DNA from: an uncultured Christensenellaceae bacterium
GTDB lineage: Bacteria > Bacillota > Clostridia > Christensenellales > Aristaeellaceae
DNA: 64,000 nucleotides
Reading direction: 5' to 3'
NCBI GenBank assembly: GCA_905234985.1
Contig: CAJOJQ010000002.1
Location: forward strand, 1-64,000
Shown: positions 1 to 8,206 of the stretch, in pieces
Layout of the letters: each line of letters opens with the position of its first letter
How positions within the stretch are numbered: the stretch's first letter is position 1
Program-made: the position numbers and the translations under genes
The notes under the pieces: model-generated
Databases searched by the model: none
Told to the model about the DNA's origin: nothing
Seen by the model: only the letters and a program-made list of their open reading frames with translations

Positions 1-60
1 TTGCGGTATGCAGTCAATAAACAATTGTGATAGAGCTGTTTTTATTGATAATGTCGAGTG

Positions 61-1965
61 TTAGAACCACAAGCTCTGAATAGAATACGGAAACTCAAGC
101 TTTGAATCCTTGACAAGATTCAAAAAATCTGCTATCCTGATTTTAGAGGGTGAATTGGTGTCCGACTTTGTCGGCAACCCGAGCGTCTTCAAGACGACAC
201 CCTCCTTTTTTATTTCACTTTTTGATATTGCATGAACAACATCTATTTTTTCTGCTTCTGAACTGTAATTATTTACAATAATGCGAACACCATAATATGA
301 TTCATCTGTTTCGCCAATTCCAAGAAGTACAGTTGCAAAATTGCTTCCTTTATGTTCATTCATTTCATTTGCCGCAACTGCATTTTTTATGATACTGTCA
401 ATTCCAAAAGAAACTTCCGCTGCACCTTTTGTTATTTTTCTTGGAATTGAATGAATAATGCTTTTTCTGCCTACAAATACATTCCTTTTACTATCAGGAT
501 TGTAAATTGTTGTTGTTCCTCCATTCCTGTTTTTTATTTCATTTAAAACATCGCTTGCAAAATCTGATTTACTTCCCTCCCTTAATTCATTCAATTCTTC
601 ATTTGTAACAGTTTTAAGTCTTGTAATCTCCATATCCGGCTTCGCAACAAGCGCATCATAGCTGTAATCCTCTTGGCTTCCTCTCCCCGGCGCTCTCATT
701 TCAAACCGAATATCCCCCTTCCCCTCGTTGAACCTCTCGCTGGGCGGGATCACTTCGCCGTTGTCGTCGTATGTCACCGGGTCGGCGGATTTTACTTGTG
801 TATTGTTAAACACAATATATGTGTGTACGTTTTCCCGTTTTCCGTCAATATACCGATGTCCGTCATAATCCAGTTCTATACCATCATAGCCGCTATTGCC
901 ATCAATAAAGAAGTTGTTGAGGGTTTCTCTCGTTTTTCTTCTGTACTTTCTTTCTTCCTCCCCCATTTCTTTTATCAGCGCTTCTTCTTGCTGATCTAAT
1001 TCTTCATACCGTTCCGCTGTTGTTTCCGGGTTAAATTCTTCATCCTCAATCGCATCAAATTGCGGCTTGTATTTTTCATTGTACCTTTTATCCCACGCTT
1101 CGCTTTCTTCTTTATATCCCGGTACATTTTTCATGTACCAAGCGCGAGCGTCTTTCCTGTCTTTGAAATGCAACATGTTCTCTGTTTTCAGATATACGGG
1201 CATTTGCACGCTGCCGCCGTGCCCGGTTTTTACGTAATCGCCGCCAACGCCTATATCATGGTCATTGTCCTTGAAAAAGATTCCGTTAGGCGTTTCATCG
1301 TCATTCGCTCCGGCTTCGGGATTTGCATTTGAGAAAACTGTAAACTCTGCGCCGGTTTGATGATAACGCACCACCGGCGTATACCCCGCCTCTTTCGCCG
1401 CCTCGTCCACGATCCGCTGTTCCGTTTCCTCGTCCCCGTTCTCCACGGCCCGCATGTATTCCGCGTCCATGGCCCCGGCCCGCAGCTCCTTGCGCTCCCC
1501 GCTTCCGGCCTTTTCCGCCTGGGTTTCCGCGGTCACCATCTGCCGCCCGGCGTAGGCCAGCACGGGATAAAGCGCCTGTTCCGGCGCGTCCAAGCCCTGA
1601 TCGGTGATGGCGCGGGGCAGGCTCTTGCTTTCCCCCCTGGTGAACCGTCGCAGCGCTTCCTTGAATTTTTCAAATCCCTGCTCGTATTCGTCCATATGCT
1701 GGGCGATCCAGCCTTTTTCCGTCCGCGCGAACAGCCTGCTTGCCAGCGCGTCCGCTTCCTCCCGCGCCGCTTCCGGCGTGATGTCGTCCTTCACCGCCTC
1801 CAAGTACGCCTGCACGTCCGGGTCCGCCTTGGCGCTGTCGTAAAGCCTCCGCTGGCTCATGCGGTAGTTTTCCCCGGCCTGCCGCAGCGCTTCCCGGAAC
1901 AGGTTGAGACCGCTATGAAACAACAATAGGCGTTCAAATAAGAGTTTATTCAATCCGCCGCGCAA
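61..1965 (-). CDS. Truncated phage-type polyvalent protein with ADP-ribosyltransferase-like region
   Basis: This 634-residue frame resembles pieces of the very large polyvalent proteins of gut phages and conjugative elements. Residues about 25-130 are a charged helical stretch. Residues about 195-410 look like a polyvalent-type ADP-ribosyltransferase fold, with YHQTGAEFTVF followed by GIFFKD and ending in the stereotyped tail QVKSADPVTYDDNGEVIPP and GDIRFEMR. The last 170 residues form a separate domain that resembles the large-polyvalent-associated or phage nuclease-like modules, but I cannot name it. The only upstream start is a TTG without a good SD, and the family is normally several times longer, so this is probably a 5'-truncated remnant. 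No phage structural gene, integrase or transposase lies beside it. It follows the inositol operon on the same strand. The family assignment is by recall of motifs. Confidence 0.55.
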   Translation of the reverse strand: MRGGLNKLLFERLLLFHSGLNLFREALRQAGENYRMSQRRLYDSAKADPDVQAYLEAVKDDITPEAAREEADALASRLFARTEKGWIAQHMDEYEQGFEKFKEALRRFTRGESKSLPRAITDQGLDAPEQALYPVLAYAGRQMVTAETQAEKAGSGERKELRAGAMDAEYMRAVENGDEETEQRIVDEAAKEAGYTPVVRYHQTGAEFTVFSNANPEAGANDDETPNGIFFKDNDHDIGVGGDYVKTGHGGSVQMPVYLKTENMLHFKDRKDARAWYMKNVPGYKEESEAWDKRYNEKYKPQFDAIEDEEFNPETTAERYEELDQQEEALIKEMGEEERKYRRKTRETLNNFFIDGNSGYDGIELDYDGHRYIDGKRENVHTYIVFNNTQVKSADPVTYDDNGEVIPPSERFNEGKGDIRFEMRAPGRGSQEDYSYDALVAKPDMEITRLKTVTNEELNELREGSKSDFASDVLNEIKNRNGGTTTIYNPDSKRNVFVGRKSIIHSIPRKITKGAAEVSFGIDSIIKNAVAANEMNEHKGSNFATVLLGIGETDESYYGVRIIVNNYSSEAEKIDVVHAISKSEIKKEGVVLKTLGLPTKSDTNSPSKIRIADFLNLVKDSKLEFPYSIQSLWF

Positions 1966-2092
1966 GCGGACGCACAGTGCGCGCTTCCGTTGGAATTTGC
2001 AATATATGGGAAATGGGGAAAGCGCGTATCTTTATACAGTTCAGGCTGGGCGATCTGCCCGGCCTGATGAAGTGATGAAGTTTAACAGGGGT

Positions 2093-3169
2093 TTAATAGG
2101 CGCTTGGGTCAGCCACCGCCCAGAAGGCGGGCTTAGGCTTCAAATTTTTGTCGAACAGCAGGGGAGAATTGGCCGACCGCCAGCTTACGTTGTCCGATAC
2201 GCCCCACACCTGCACCGCGACCACTTGATCGGCGTACTTGTCCAGGATCCGCATGACGTCGGCGTACTTCTTCGCCTGGTTTGCCAGGGACGCTTCGGAG
2301 GTGTTGGGAATGCCCACGTCCAATTCGCTGACGCGGAGCTTTAAGCCTAAGGCGGCAATGCGCTTCACCGCGTTTTCGATCTTGGCATTGGAGGGATTGT
2401 CCGCGTCGATGTGCATCTGGAAGCCGTAACCGTCGATGTTGCCTTCGGCGATCAGGGTTTTCAGCAGGTTCACGATGCCCGTCTGCTTGGGTTCCAGGGC
2501 GGTGTTGTAATCGTTGTAAAAGAGCAGGGTGCCTTCCGGCGCGTATTTCCGGGCGTACTCAAAGGCCCGGGCCGGGTAATCCTGGCCGATGATTTTCAAC
2601 CAGTTGGAGCCGCGCAGGTTGGACGCGCCGTCGTTCACCGCTTCGTTCAGCACGTCCCAGGACACGACCACGCCGGGATAGTTCGCGTCCATGTATTCCA
2701 TGACGGCCTTGATGTAGTTTTCCAGCCGGGCCAGCATCACTTCCCGGGAAACCAGGGGCTTGCCGACCTCGTACCCTTCGTGGAAAAACGCGTCCGGGGT
2801 CTGGGAATGCCACACCAGCACGTGACCGTGAACCTTCAGGCCGTTTTCCTTGGCGTAGTTGAGCAAAGGCTTGGCCGCGTCGAAACGCACGGCCACGGCG
2901 GTTTCGTCCTCCTTCGCCAGCTTCCGGGACGCCGTTACGTTCAGCACGGAATTGGGCTTTAGCTCGTTTTCGGGCGTGAAAATCACGAACTGGGTGGCGC
3001 AGAAATCCATGCGGCTTTTGTTGGCAGCCGACATGCCGGGCACGGCGGCGCCGAAATCAAATTTGTCCGCGTAGATTTCACGGAGGGACGGCAGTTCGCT
3101 TTCCGCCAGGGCGGCGGCAGCGGAAAGGAGCAGCAGGGCCGCCAACAGCAGGGACAGAATTTTTTTCAC
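2093..3169 (-). CDS. Secreted endo-1,4-beta-xylanase, GH10 family
   Basis: This is a 358-residue glycoside hydrolase family 10 enzyme that cleaves internal beta-1,4 bonds of xylan outside the cell. A signal peptide (MKKILSLLLAALLLLSA) ends near residue 21. The catalytic acid/base is Glu176 in WDVLNEAV and the nucleophile is Glu282 in RVSELDVG; the substrate-site motifs VHGHVLVWHSQTP and FQMHID are also present. It is a single catalytic domain without a carbohydrate-binding module. The start is a GTG with the SD AAAGGAG that overlaps the iolE stop codon, so the gene is translationally coupled to the inositol operon. That is an odd neighbour for a xylanase. The substrate could also be another beta-1,4-glycan. 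Confidence 0.93.
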   Translation of the reverse strand: MKKILSLLLAALLLLSAAAALAESELPSLREIYADKFDFGAAVPGMSAANKSRMDFCATQFVIFTPENELKPNSVLNVTASRKLAKEDETAVAVRFDAAKPLLNYAKENGLKVHGHVLVWHSQTPDAFFHEGYEVGKPLVSREVMLARLENYIKAVMEYMDANYPGVVVSWDVLNEAVNDGASNLRGSNWLKIIGQDYPARAFEYARKYAPEGTLLFYNDYNTALEPKQTGIVNLLKTLIAEGNIDGYGFQMHIDADNPSNAKIENAVKRIAALGLKLRVSELDVGIPNTSEASLANQAKKYADVMRILDKYADQVVAVQVWGVSDNVSWRSANSPLLFDKNLKPKPAFWAVADPSAY

Positions 3170-3181
3170 GGGAATTCTCCT

Positions 3182-4078
3182 TTACAGGCCGGTCTTTTCC
3201 CGGATGTACTTCCGGGCCATCTGGGCGTACTCGAAGGGATTGGCTTTGGCGGGATCCTGCTCCGCCTCCACCACCACCCAGCCTTCGTAACCGCTTTCCT
3301 CGATCACCTGGAAGATGGGGGCGAAGTCCACATCCCCGTCGCCGGGCACGGTGAATACGCCGTTGCGCACGGCGGTGAGGAAGCTCCAGCCTTCCTTCCG
3401 GGCCTGGTCGCGGATGGGCAGGCGCACGTCCTTCAAGTGGATGTGGCGGATGCGGGAAATGTACTTTTTGAGAATCGGCAGGGGATCTATGCCGGCGAAG
3501 GTGAGGTGGCCGCTGTCAAAGAGCAGGAACACCTTGTCCGGGTCCACTTCCGCCATGAAGCGGTCGATTTCCTCCGCCGTCTGCACGCCGGTGCCCATGT
3601 GGTGGTGGCAGGTGAGGGTCATGCCCTTTTCCTGGGCCAGGGCGCCCAATTCGTTATAGCCCTTGGCGATCAGCTTCCATTGCTCGTCCGTCCAAACGGC
3701 CTTCTGGCTGCCGAAAATGTTCACGTCCTTGCCCTGGATGGAATCGCCCTGCTCGGACGCGCCGATCACCTTCGCGCCGAGGGCGTGCAGCCGGTCGCGG
3801 TGGGCGATGAAGTTTTTGATGGTCACTTCATAGGGTTCGGAGGTGAACAGGGTGGAAAACCAGGCGTTGCAGATTTGCAGGCCCCGCACGTCCAATTTGT
3901 GCTTTAATACGGCCACATCCTGGGGGTACTTGTTGCCGATTTCGCTGCCCTTGAAGCCCGCCAGCGCCATTTCGCTGACGCACTGTTCAAAGGTGTTTTC
4001 CCCGCCCAAATCGGGCATATCGTCGTTGGTCCAGCCGATGGGCGCGATTGCTAACCTTACTTTATTTGGATCAAGCAT
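3182..4078 (-). CDS. iolE: Inosose dehydratase (2-keto-myo-inositol dehydratase)
   Basis: IolE removes water from 2-keto-myo-inositol to give 3D-(3,5/4)-trihydroxycyclohexane-1,2-dione, the second step of myo-inositol catabolism in the cytoplasm. The 298-residue protein is a xylose-isomerase-like TIM barrel. It begins with the family signature [18 protein letters not shown] and carries metal-binding positions in [20 protein letters not shown] and the late VVVEAEQDP. Length is normal. It lies between iolD, across a gap with a hairpin repeat, and the coupled xylanase gene. Identification is firm from both sequence and operon. Confidence 0.95.
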   Translation of the reverse strand: MLDPNKVRLAIAPIGWTNDDMPDLGGENTFEQCVSEMALAGFKGSEIGNKYPQDVAVLKHKLDVRGLQICNAWFSTLFTSEPYEVTIKNFIAHRDRLHALGAKVIGASEQGDSIQGKDVNIFGSQKAVWTDEQWKLIAKGYNELGALAQEKGMTLTCHHHMGTGVQTAEEIDRFMAEVDPDKVFLLFDSGHLTFAGIDPLPILKKYISRIRHIHLKDVRLPIRDQARKEGWSFLTAVRNGVFTVPGDGDVDFAPIFQVIEESGYEGWVVVEAEQDPAKANPFEYAQMARKYIREKTGL

Positions 4079-4107
4079 GACGGTTCATCCTTTCAGCGTA
4101 AATTTTT

Positions 4108-4231
4108 TGAGTTGAGAGTTGAGAGCGGAGAGTTGAGGTTTATCTTGATTATCAATTGTTCGTGTAAATCCAGCATATGAATTTACCGGCAAATAATATC
4201 TCAACTCCCAACTCTCCACTCTCAACTCCTA
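4108..4231. repeat. Inverted-repeat hairpin element, GAGAGTTGA type, copy 1
   Basis: The iolD-iolE gap is filled by two complementary arms (about 4108-4138 and 4197-4230) made of iterated GAGAGTTGA / GAGTTGA units, separated by a unique AT-rich core of about 58 bases. The right arm ends just before the iolD stop codon. Two further copies lie near 17.8 and 47.4 kb with the same arm motif, including the odd unit GAGAGCGGAGAG, but with unrelated cores. In RNA the arms would form a long imperfect hairpin. Confidence 0.85.
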
Positions 4232-4237
4232 TCCGTC

Positions 4238-6091
4238 TTAGAACTTCCTGGTCTCTTTCACGTGTTCCATCAAGTCGCCGTAGGCCGCCTGCACTCTTGG
4301 CTGTGTGGAAACCTCCGCCACGCCCACGCGCCACCAGCTTTCATAGCCGGGGGTCATGGAGCCGGCCAGCACCTTGATGTCATAGAGGACAGGCTTTTCC
4401 TGGGTGAGAGCGTCTTTCAGGGCGGCTTTCAGTTCTTCCTCCGTGTGGATGGAATAGGCTTTCAGGCCGTAGCCTTCGGCGCTCCTGGCGAAATCCAGCG
4501 GCATCACGGGGCCGTCCAGCTCGCCGGTTACGGGGTCGCGGAAGCGGAACACGGTGCCGAAAGTGTCGTTGCCCTGGTTGTTCTGCAAATTTTCGATGCA
4601 GCCCCAGCCGGAGTTATCGAACAGGCAGAAGTGTACCCGTAAATGCTCCTGGAGGCAGGTGACCAGCTCGGAATGGGCCATCAGATAGGTGCCGTCCCCG
4701 AAGAAGGAATACACCTCCCGATCCGGGCAGGCCAGCTTCACGCCCAAAGCGCCGTTGGTCTCATACCCCATGTTGGAGAAGCCGTATTCCATGTGGTAGG
4801 TGTCCCGCTCGCCGGGGCGGAACAGGCGCTGCATATCGCCCGGCAGGCTGCCCGCGCTGCCCACGGCTACGTCTGTTTTTTGCATGAATTCGTTGATGAT
4901 GCCCAAAGCGCGGGTCTGCGTAAGGCCGGGCTGATCGTTCTTGGCATACCAGCCGTCCACGATGGCGTTCCAGTCGTCCCGGGCGGCTTTCACTTTGTCC
5001 CCGTGCTGATAGCGGTAATCCTTCAAAGCGGCTGTCAGGGCGGTCAAGCCTTCTCTGGCGTCGCAAATGATGGGTTCCCCGTCCATCTTCACCGCGTCGA
5101 AGGGGCAGATGTTGAGGGAAACCACCTTGGCGTTTTCCTTGAACAGCCACTTGGAGCAGGTGGTGAAGTCGGTGAGGCGGGTGCCCACGGCGATGATCAC
5201 GTCCGCGTCTTTTCCGATCACGTTGGCCGCCTGGCCGCCGGTCACGCCGACGCCGCCCAAATTCAGGGGATGGGTCCAGGGCAGCACGCTCTTGCCTGCC
5301 TGGGTCTCGGAGAAGGGGATGCCGGTGGTTTCGCAGAACGCTTGCAGCGCGTCCCCCGCGAAGGAATACCGCACGCCGCCGCCGCAGATCACCAGGGGGT
5401 TTTCGGCGTTCCGGATGATCTCCGCCGCCCGTTCCGTCTGGGAAGCTGTGGGGGCGCGGCGGTCCAGGTGCCACACCCGCTTGCGCAGGAAGCTCACGGG
5501 ATAGTCATAGGCTTCGCCCTCCACATCCTGGGGCATGGCGAGGCACACCGCGCCGGCATCGGCGGGGTCGGTCAGCACCCGCAGGGCGTGGATGGCGGCG
5601 GTCATGAGCTGCTCGGGCCGTTCGATGCGGTCAAAGTAATGGCACACGCCCCGGAAGGCGTCGGTCACCGTCTGGCCGAAGGAGGTAAAGAACTCCGCTT
5701 GCTGCAAGACCGGGTCAGGCTGGCGGCAGGCGAACGTATCGCCGGGAAGCAAAAGCAGGGGGATGCGGTTGGCCGTGGCGCACCCCGCCGCCGTGACCAT
5801 ATTCATGGCCCCGGGGCCGATGGAAGAAACACAGGGGATGATCTCCAGTCGGTTCTTCTGTTTGGCGAACGCCATGGCGGCCAGGGCCATGTTCTGCTCG
5901 TTTTTTCCCTGCAAAAAGCGGATATGATGCCCGCCCTGGTTCAGCGCCTGGCCCACGCCCACCACGCAGCCGTGGCCGAACACGCCGAACATGTTGTTGA
6001 CGAATTTATATTCCTGACCGTCCAATTCAATATACTGCTGATCCAGGAACTGCACCAGCGCCTGGGCCATGGTCAGGCGAACGGTTTCCAT
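4238..6091 (-). CDS. iolD: 3D-(3,5/4)-trihydroxycyclohexane-1,2-dione hydrolase
   Basis: IolD is a thiamine-diphosphate enzyme that opens the cyclohexane-dione ring to 5-deoxy-glucuronate, the third step of inositol catabolism. The 617-residue protein has the three-domain acetolactate-synthase layout: an N-terminal pyrimidine-binding domain with the catalytic Glu in GKNEQNMALAA, a central domain, and a C-terminal pyrophosphate-binding domain with SFFGDGTYLMAHSEL and FDNSGWG. I chose the ATG at 6091 because GGAGGG precedes it by a normal spacing. A longer frame to 6145 would run into the strong hairpin just upstream and lacks an SD. Confidence 0.95.
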   Translation of the reverse strand: METVRLTMAQALVQFLDQQYIELDGQEYKFVNNMFGVFGHGCVVGVGQALNQGGHHIRFLQGKNEQNMALAAMAFAKQKNRLEIIPCVSSIGPGAMNMVTAAGCATANRIPLLLLPGDTFACRQPDPVLQQAEFFTSFGQTVTDAFRGVCHYFDRIERPEQLMTAAIHALRVLTDPADAGAVCLAMPQDVEGEAYDYPVSFLRKRVWHLDRRAPTASQTERAAEIIRNAENPLVICGGGVRYSFAGDALQAFCETTGIPFSETQAGKSVLPWTHPLNLGGVGVTGGQAANVIGKDADVIIAVGTRLTDFTTCSKWLFKENAKVVSLNICPFDAVKMDGEPIICDAREGLTALTAALKDYRYQHGDKVKAARDDWNAIVDGWYAKNDQPGLTQTRALGIINEFMQKTDVAVGSAGSLPGDMQRLFRPGERDTYHMEYGFSNMGYETNGALGVKLACPDREVYSFFGDGTYLMAHSELVTCLQEHLRVHFCLFDNSGWGCIENLQNNQGNDTFGTVFRFRDPVTGELDGPVMPLDFARSAEGYGLKAYSIHTEEELKAALKDALTQEKPVLYDIKVLAGSMTPGYESWWRVGVAEVSTQPRVQAAYGDLMEHVKETRKF

Positions 6092-6116
6092 GGGAATCCC
6101 TCCTTTATTGGAGTTA

Positions 6117-6163
6117 TCTGGGGGAAACCATTCTTTGTGGGACAAAGAATGGTTTCCCCCAGA
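6117..6163. repeat. Perfect 20-bp palindrome upstream of iolD
   Basis: Positions 6117-6136 and 6144-6163 are perfect reverse complements around a 7-base loop (core GGGGGAAACCATTCTTT). The hairpin lies between iolB and iolD, about 20 bases upstream of the iolD SD, with no U-tract after it on the operon strand. It is therefore unlikely to be a simple terminator. It may be a dispersed palindromic repeat, an RNA-stability hairpin or a processing site. Confidence 0.85.
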
Positions 6164-6199
6164 CCCCCTTCCAAGAAATCCATAAAGGGTATTGTGGTA

Positions 6200-7012
6200 T
6201 TATTTCTTATCGCCGAAGTACACGCTGTCCTTCTCCATGACCCACAAGTGCTCCTTGAGGAACACAGGGCATTCGGGCTGTTTATAGGGATTTCCGTCCA
6301 AATGCCGGATGGCCCACAAATACCACAGGGCATAGCCCGGCGCGGTACAGTGAGGATGGGTGAGGCCCGGCGCGATGAACACGGTGTCGTTGTTCTGCAC
6401 CTTCACCACTTCGTCCCCCAATTCGCCGTAGCCGAAGCCGTTTTCGGGGTTGGTTTTGTAGTAATAGATCTCCGGCTGGGGATGATGATGCGGCGGATAG
6501 CTGCTCCATTTGCCCGGGAAGCCGATCACCTCGCCTAACACTAAATTGGCGTTCGGGGCGTTGGTGTAATCGAAGATGGTGCGCACGATGCGGGTGCTGG
6601 TCTCCCGCATCAGCCCCGCGCCCCGGAACTCGTCCGGGGTGTCGGCGGGCAGGTACAGCTTCGCGCCGAAATCCTTTTTGTTGTCCGTGCGCAGGATGTT
6701 GATTTCCGCTTCCTCGGAAAGGCAGGTGATTTTTACGGGGTGGGCCTTGTCGGCATGCAGGGCGGTGGGGGGCACGTCAAAGCAGTTTTTGCGGTTCTCG
6801 GTATGCTCCTTGCCGTCCCATTCTAATTTCACTTCGCCGTACACCAGCAGCGCGGCCTTTTCCAGGGGAGCCGCTTCTTCCCACACGTCGCCCCGCTTCA
6901 TGCGGTACACGCCGAAATCCATCAGCATATCGGCGTGAGCGCCGTCCATCCGCGCCAGCCACTTGAGGCCGAAGGGATGCGCGCCGTTGGCTTTGATGAT
7001 GCTGTCGTTCAT
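6200..7012 (-). CDS. iolB: 5-deoxy-glucuronate isomerase
   Basis: IolB isomerises 5-deoxy-glucuronate to 2-deoxy-5-keto-gluconate, the fourth step of inositol degradation. The 270-residue protein is a bicupin of the KduI/IolB family. The metal-binding histidines are visible in PPHHHPQPEIYYYK, and the conserved second motif is FIAPGLTHPHCTAPGYALWY. Length matches the family. It starts four bases after the iolG stop codon, so iolG and iolB are tightly coupled. Confidence 0.95.
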   Translation of the reverse strand: MNDSIIKANGAHPFGLKWLARMDGAHADMLMDFGVYRMKRGDVWEEAAPLEKAALLVYGEVKLEWDGKEHTENRKNCFDVPPTALHADKAHPVKITCLSEEAEINILRTDNKKDFGAKLYLPADTPDEFRGAGLMRETSTRIVRTIFDYTNAPNANLVLGEVIGFPGKWSSYPPHHHPQPEIYYYKTNPENGFGYGELGDEVVKVQNNDTVFIAPGLTHPHCTAPGYALWYLWAIRHLDGNPYKQPECPVFLKEHLWVMEKDSVYFGDKK

Positions 7013-7016
7013 AACC

Positions 7017-8036
7017 TTATCCCTCGCAGATTTCGCTGATCTTCACGGGCCGATGCTCGTCCAGGGACTTTTTCGCCGCCTTCGCCAGCACCACGCTCAT
7101 GAGACCCGCATGGATGCCCACAGGCACGTCCTTGTCTTCCTTGATGGCGGCGATGAACTGCCGCATTTCTTCGGTGAAGGACTGCATGTAGCGTTCCAGG
7201 AAGAAGAACTGGGGCTTATCACCCACCACGCCCGCGGCGGTGGAGACTTTCACAGTACTGTCGCCGTCGTTTTCATCGGCGGCCATGCCGAGACTTCCGA
7301 ACACTTCCACCCGCTGGTCGTAACCGTAAGCGGCCCGGCGGCTGTTGTCGATCACACCCAAAGCGCCGTTTTCAAATGTCAATGTCACGATGGCGGTGTC
7401 CACGTCGCCCGCTTCGCCGATGCGCTTGTCCACCAGGCTGGCGCCCATGGCGTAAACTTCCTTCACATCGCAGCCAGCCAGGAACATGGCCATATCGAAG
7501 TCGTGGATCATCATGTCAATGTACAGCCCGCCGGAGGATGCTGCGTATTCGGGAGACGGCGGCTCGGGGTCGCGGGAGGTGATTTTGATGATCTCGATAT
7601 TGCCGAGCGTGCCATTCTGGGCCAACTGCTGCACGTGGCGATGATTGTGATCAAAGCGCCGGTTGAAGCCGATTTGCAGCTTCTTGCCAGTTTCCTGCGC
7701 GACCTTTGCCACTTCCTTGATCTTCTCGATGGAGGTATGCACCGGCTTTTCGCAGAACACGTGCTTGCCCGCATTCAGGGCGGCGATGGTAATGTCCGCG
7801 TGGGTGGGCGTGGGGGAGCAAACCAGCACCGCGTCAATGGCCTGGTCGTTGATGATGTCCATGTAGTTGCTGGAGAACTTGGGAATGCCGAAGCGCTCCG
7901 CCAGCTTTTTCGCGCTGGCTTCGATCACGTCCGTGACCATAACGACTTCAGCCTCGGGGATGTGATAGGTAATGGATTCCGCGTGTACGTTGCCGATGCG
8001 CCCCGCGCCGACGATGCCGATGCTTAGCTTGTTCAT
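7017..8036 (-). CDS. iolG: myo-inositol 2-dehydrogenase
   Basis: IolG oxidises myo-inositol to 2-keto-myo-inositol with NAD, the entry step of the pathway. The 339-residue protein belongs to the Gfo/Idh/MocA family. It has an N-terminal Rossmann fold with GIVGAGRIGNVHAESI, the EKPVHTSIE motif carrying the catalytic lysine region, and a C-terminal alpha/beta domain with GGLYIDMMIHDFDMA. Only one iolG-type gene is present. Activity on scyllo- or chiro-inositol cannot be judged from sequence. An SD (GGAGCG) precedes the ATG. Confidence 0.93.
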   Translation of the reverse strand: MNKLSIGIVGAGRIGNVHAESITYHIPEAEVVMVTDVIEASAKKLAERFGIPKFSSNYMDIINDQAIDAVLVCSPTPTHADITIAALNAGKHVFCEKPVHTSIEKIKEVAKVAQETGKKLQIGFNRRFDHNHRHVQQLAQNGTLGNIEIIKITSRDPEPPSPEYAASSGGLYIDMMIHDFDMAMFLAGCDVKEVYAMGASLVDKRIGEAGDVDTAIVTLTFENGALGVIDNSRRAAYGYDQRVEVFGSLGMAADENDGDSTVKVSTAAGVVGDKPQFFFLERYMQSFTEEMRQFIAAIKEDKDVPVGIHAGLMSVVLAKAAKKSLDEHRPVKISEICEG

Positions 8037-8080
8037 AGAAAATCGCTCCTTTGATTAAATGATTTTTATAGCATTGCGAG

Positions 8081-8203
8081 ATAGGAGGTAGGAAGTAGGA
8101 GGTAGGAGGTTTTTTTTGTTGCAAATAGAACGGAAATGAGAGGTAAACAACGCTGAATCCAGCAAGATAAACCTCCTACTTCCTACCTCCTACCTCCTAC
8201 CTT
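8081..8203. repeat. Inverted-repeat hairpin element, GGAGGTA type
   Basis: The iolA-iolG gap consists of two arms (8081-8110 and 8171-8203) built from GGAGGTA / GGAAGTA heptamers in opposite orientation, around a unique core of about 60 bases. The architecture matches the GAGAGTTGA elements but the unit is different. The right arm ends a few bases before the iolA stop codon. Confidence 0.85.
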
Positions 8204-8206
8204 ATT

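Noticed and set aside
1966..2092. Possible gene or terminator between the xylanase and the polyvalent fragment
   Set aside because: Only a weak GGGC/GCCC hairpin without a T-tract is visible and there is no coding frame with an SD.
4108..4231. Possible CRISPR array in the GAGAGTTGA repeats
   Set aside because: The units are 7-9 bases, contiguous and arranged as two inverted arms, with no spacers and no cas genes in the window.
4643..6538. A 631-codon open frame on the plus strand opposite iolD and iolB
   Set aside because: It is a GC-rich shadow of the minus-strand genes: the composition is His/Gly/Ala/Val heavy, there is no SD or family motif, and the opposite strand encodes certain enzymes.
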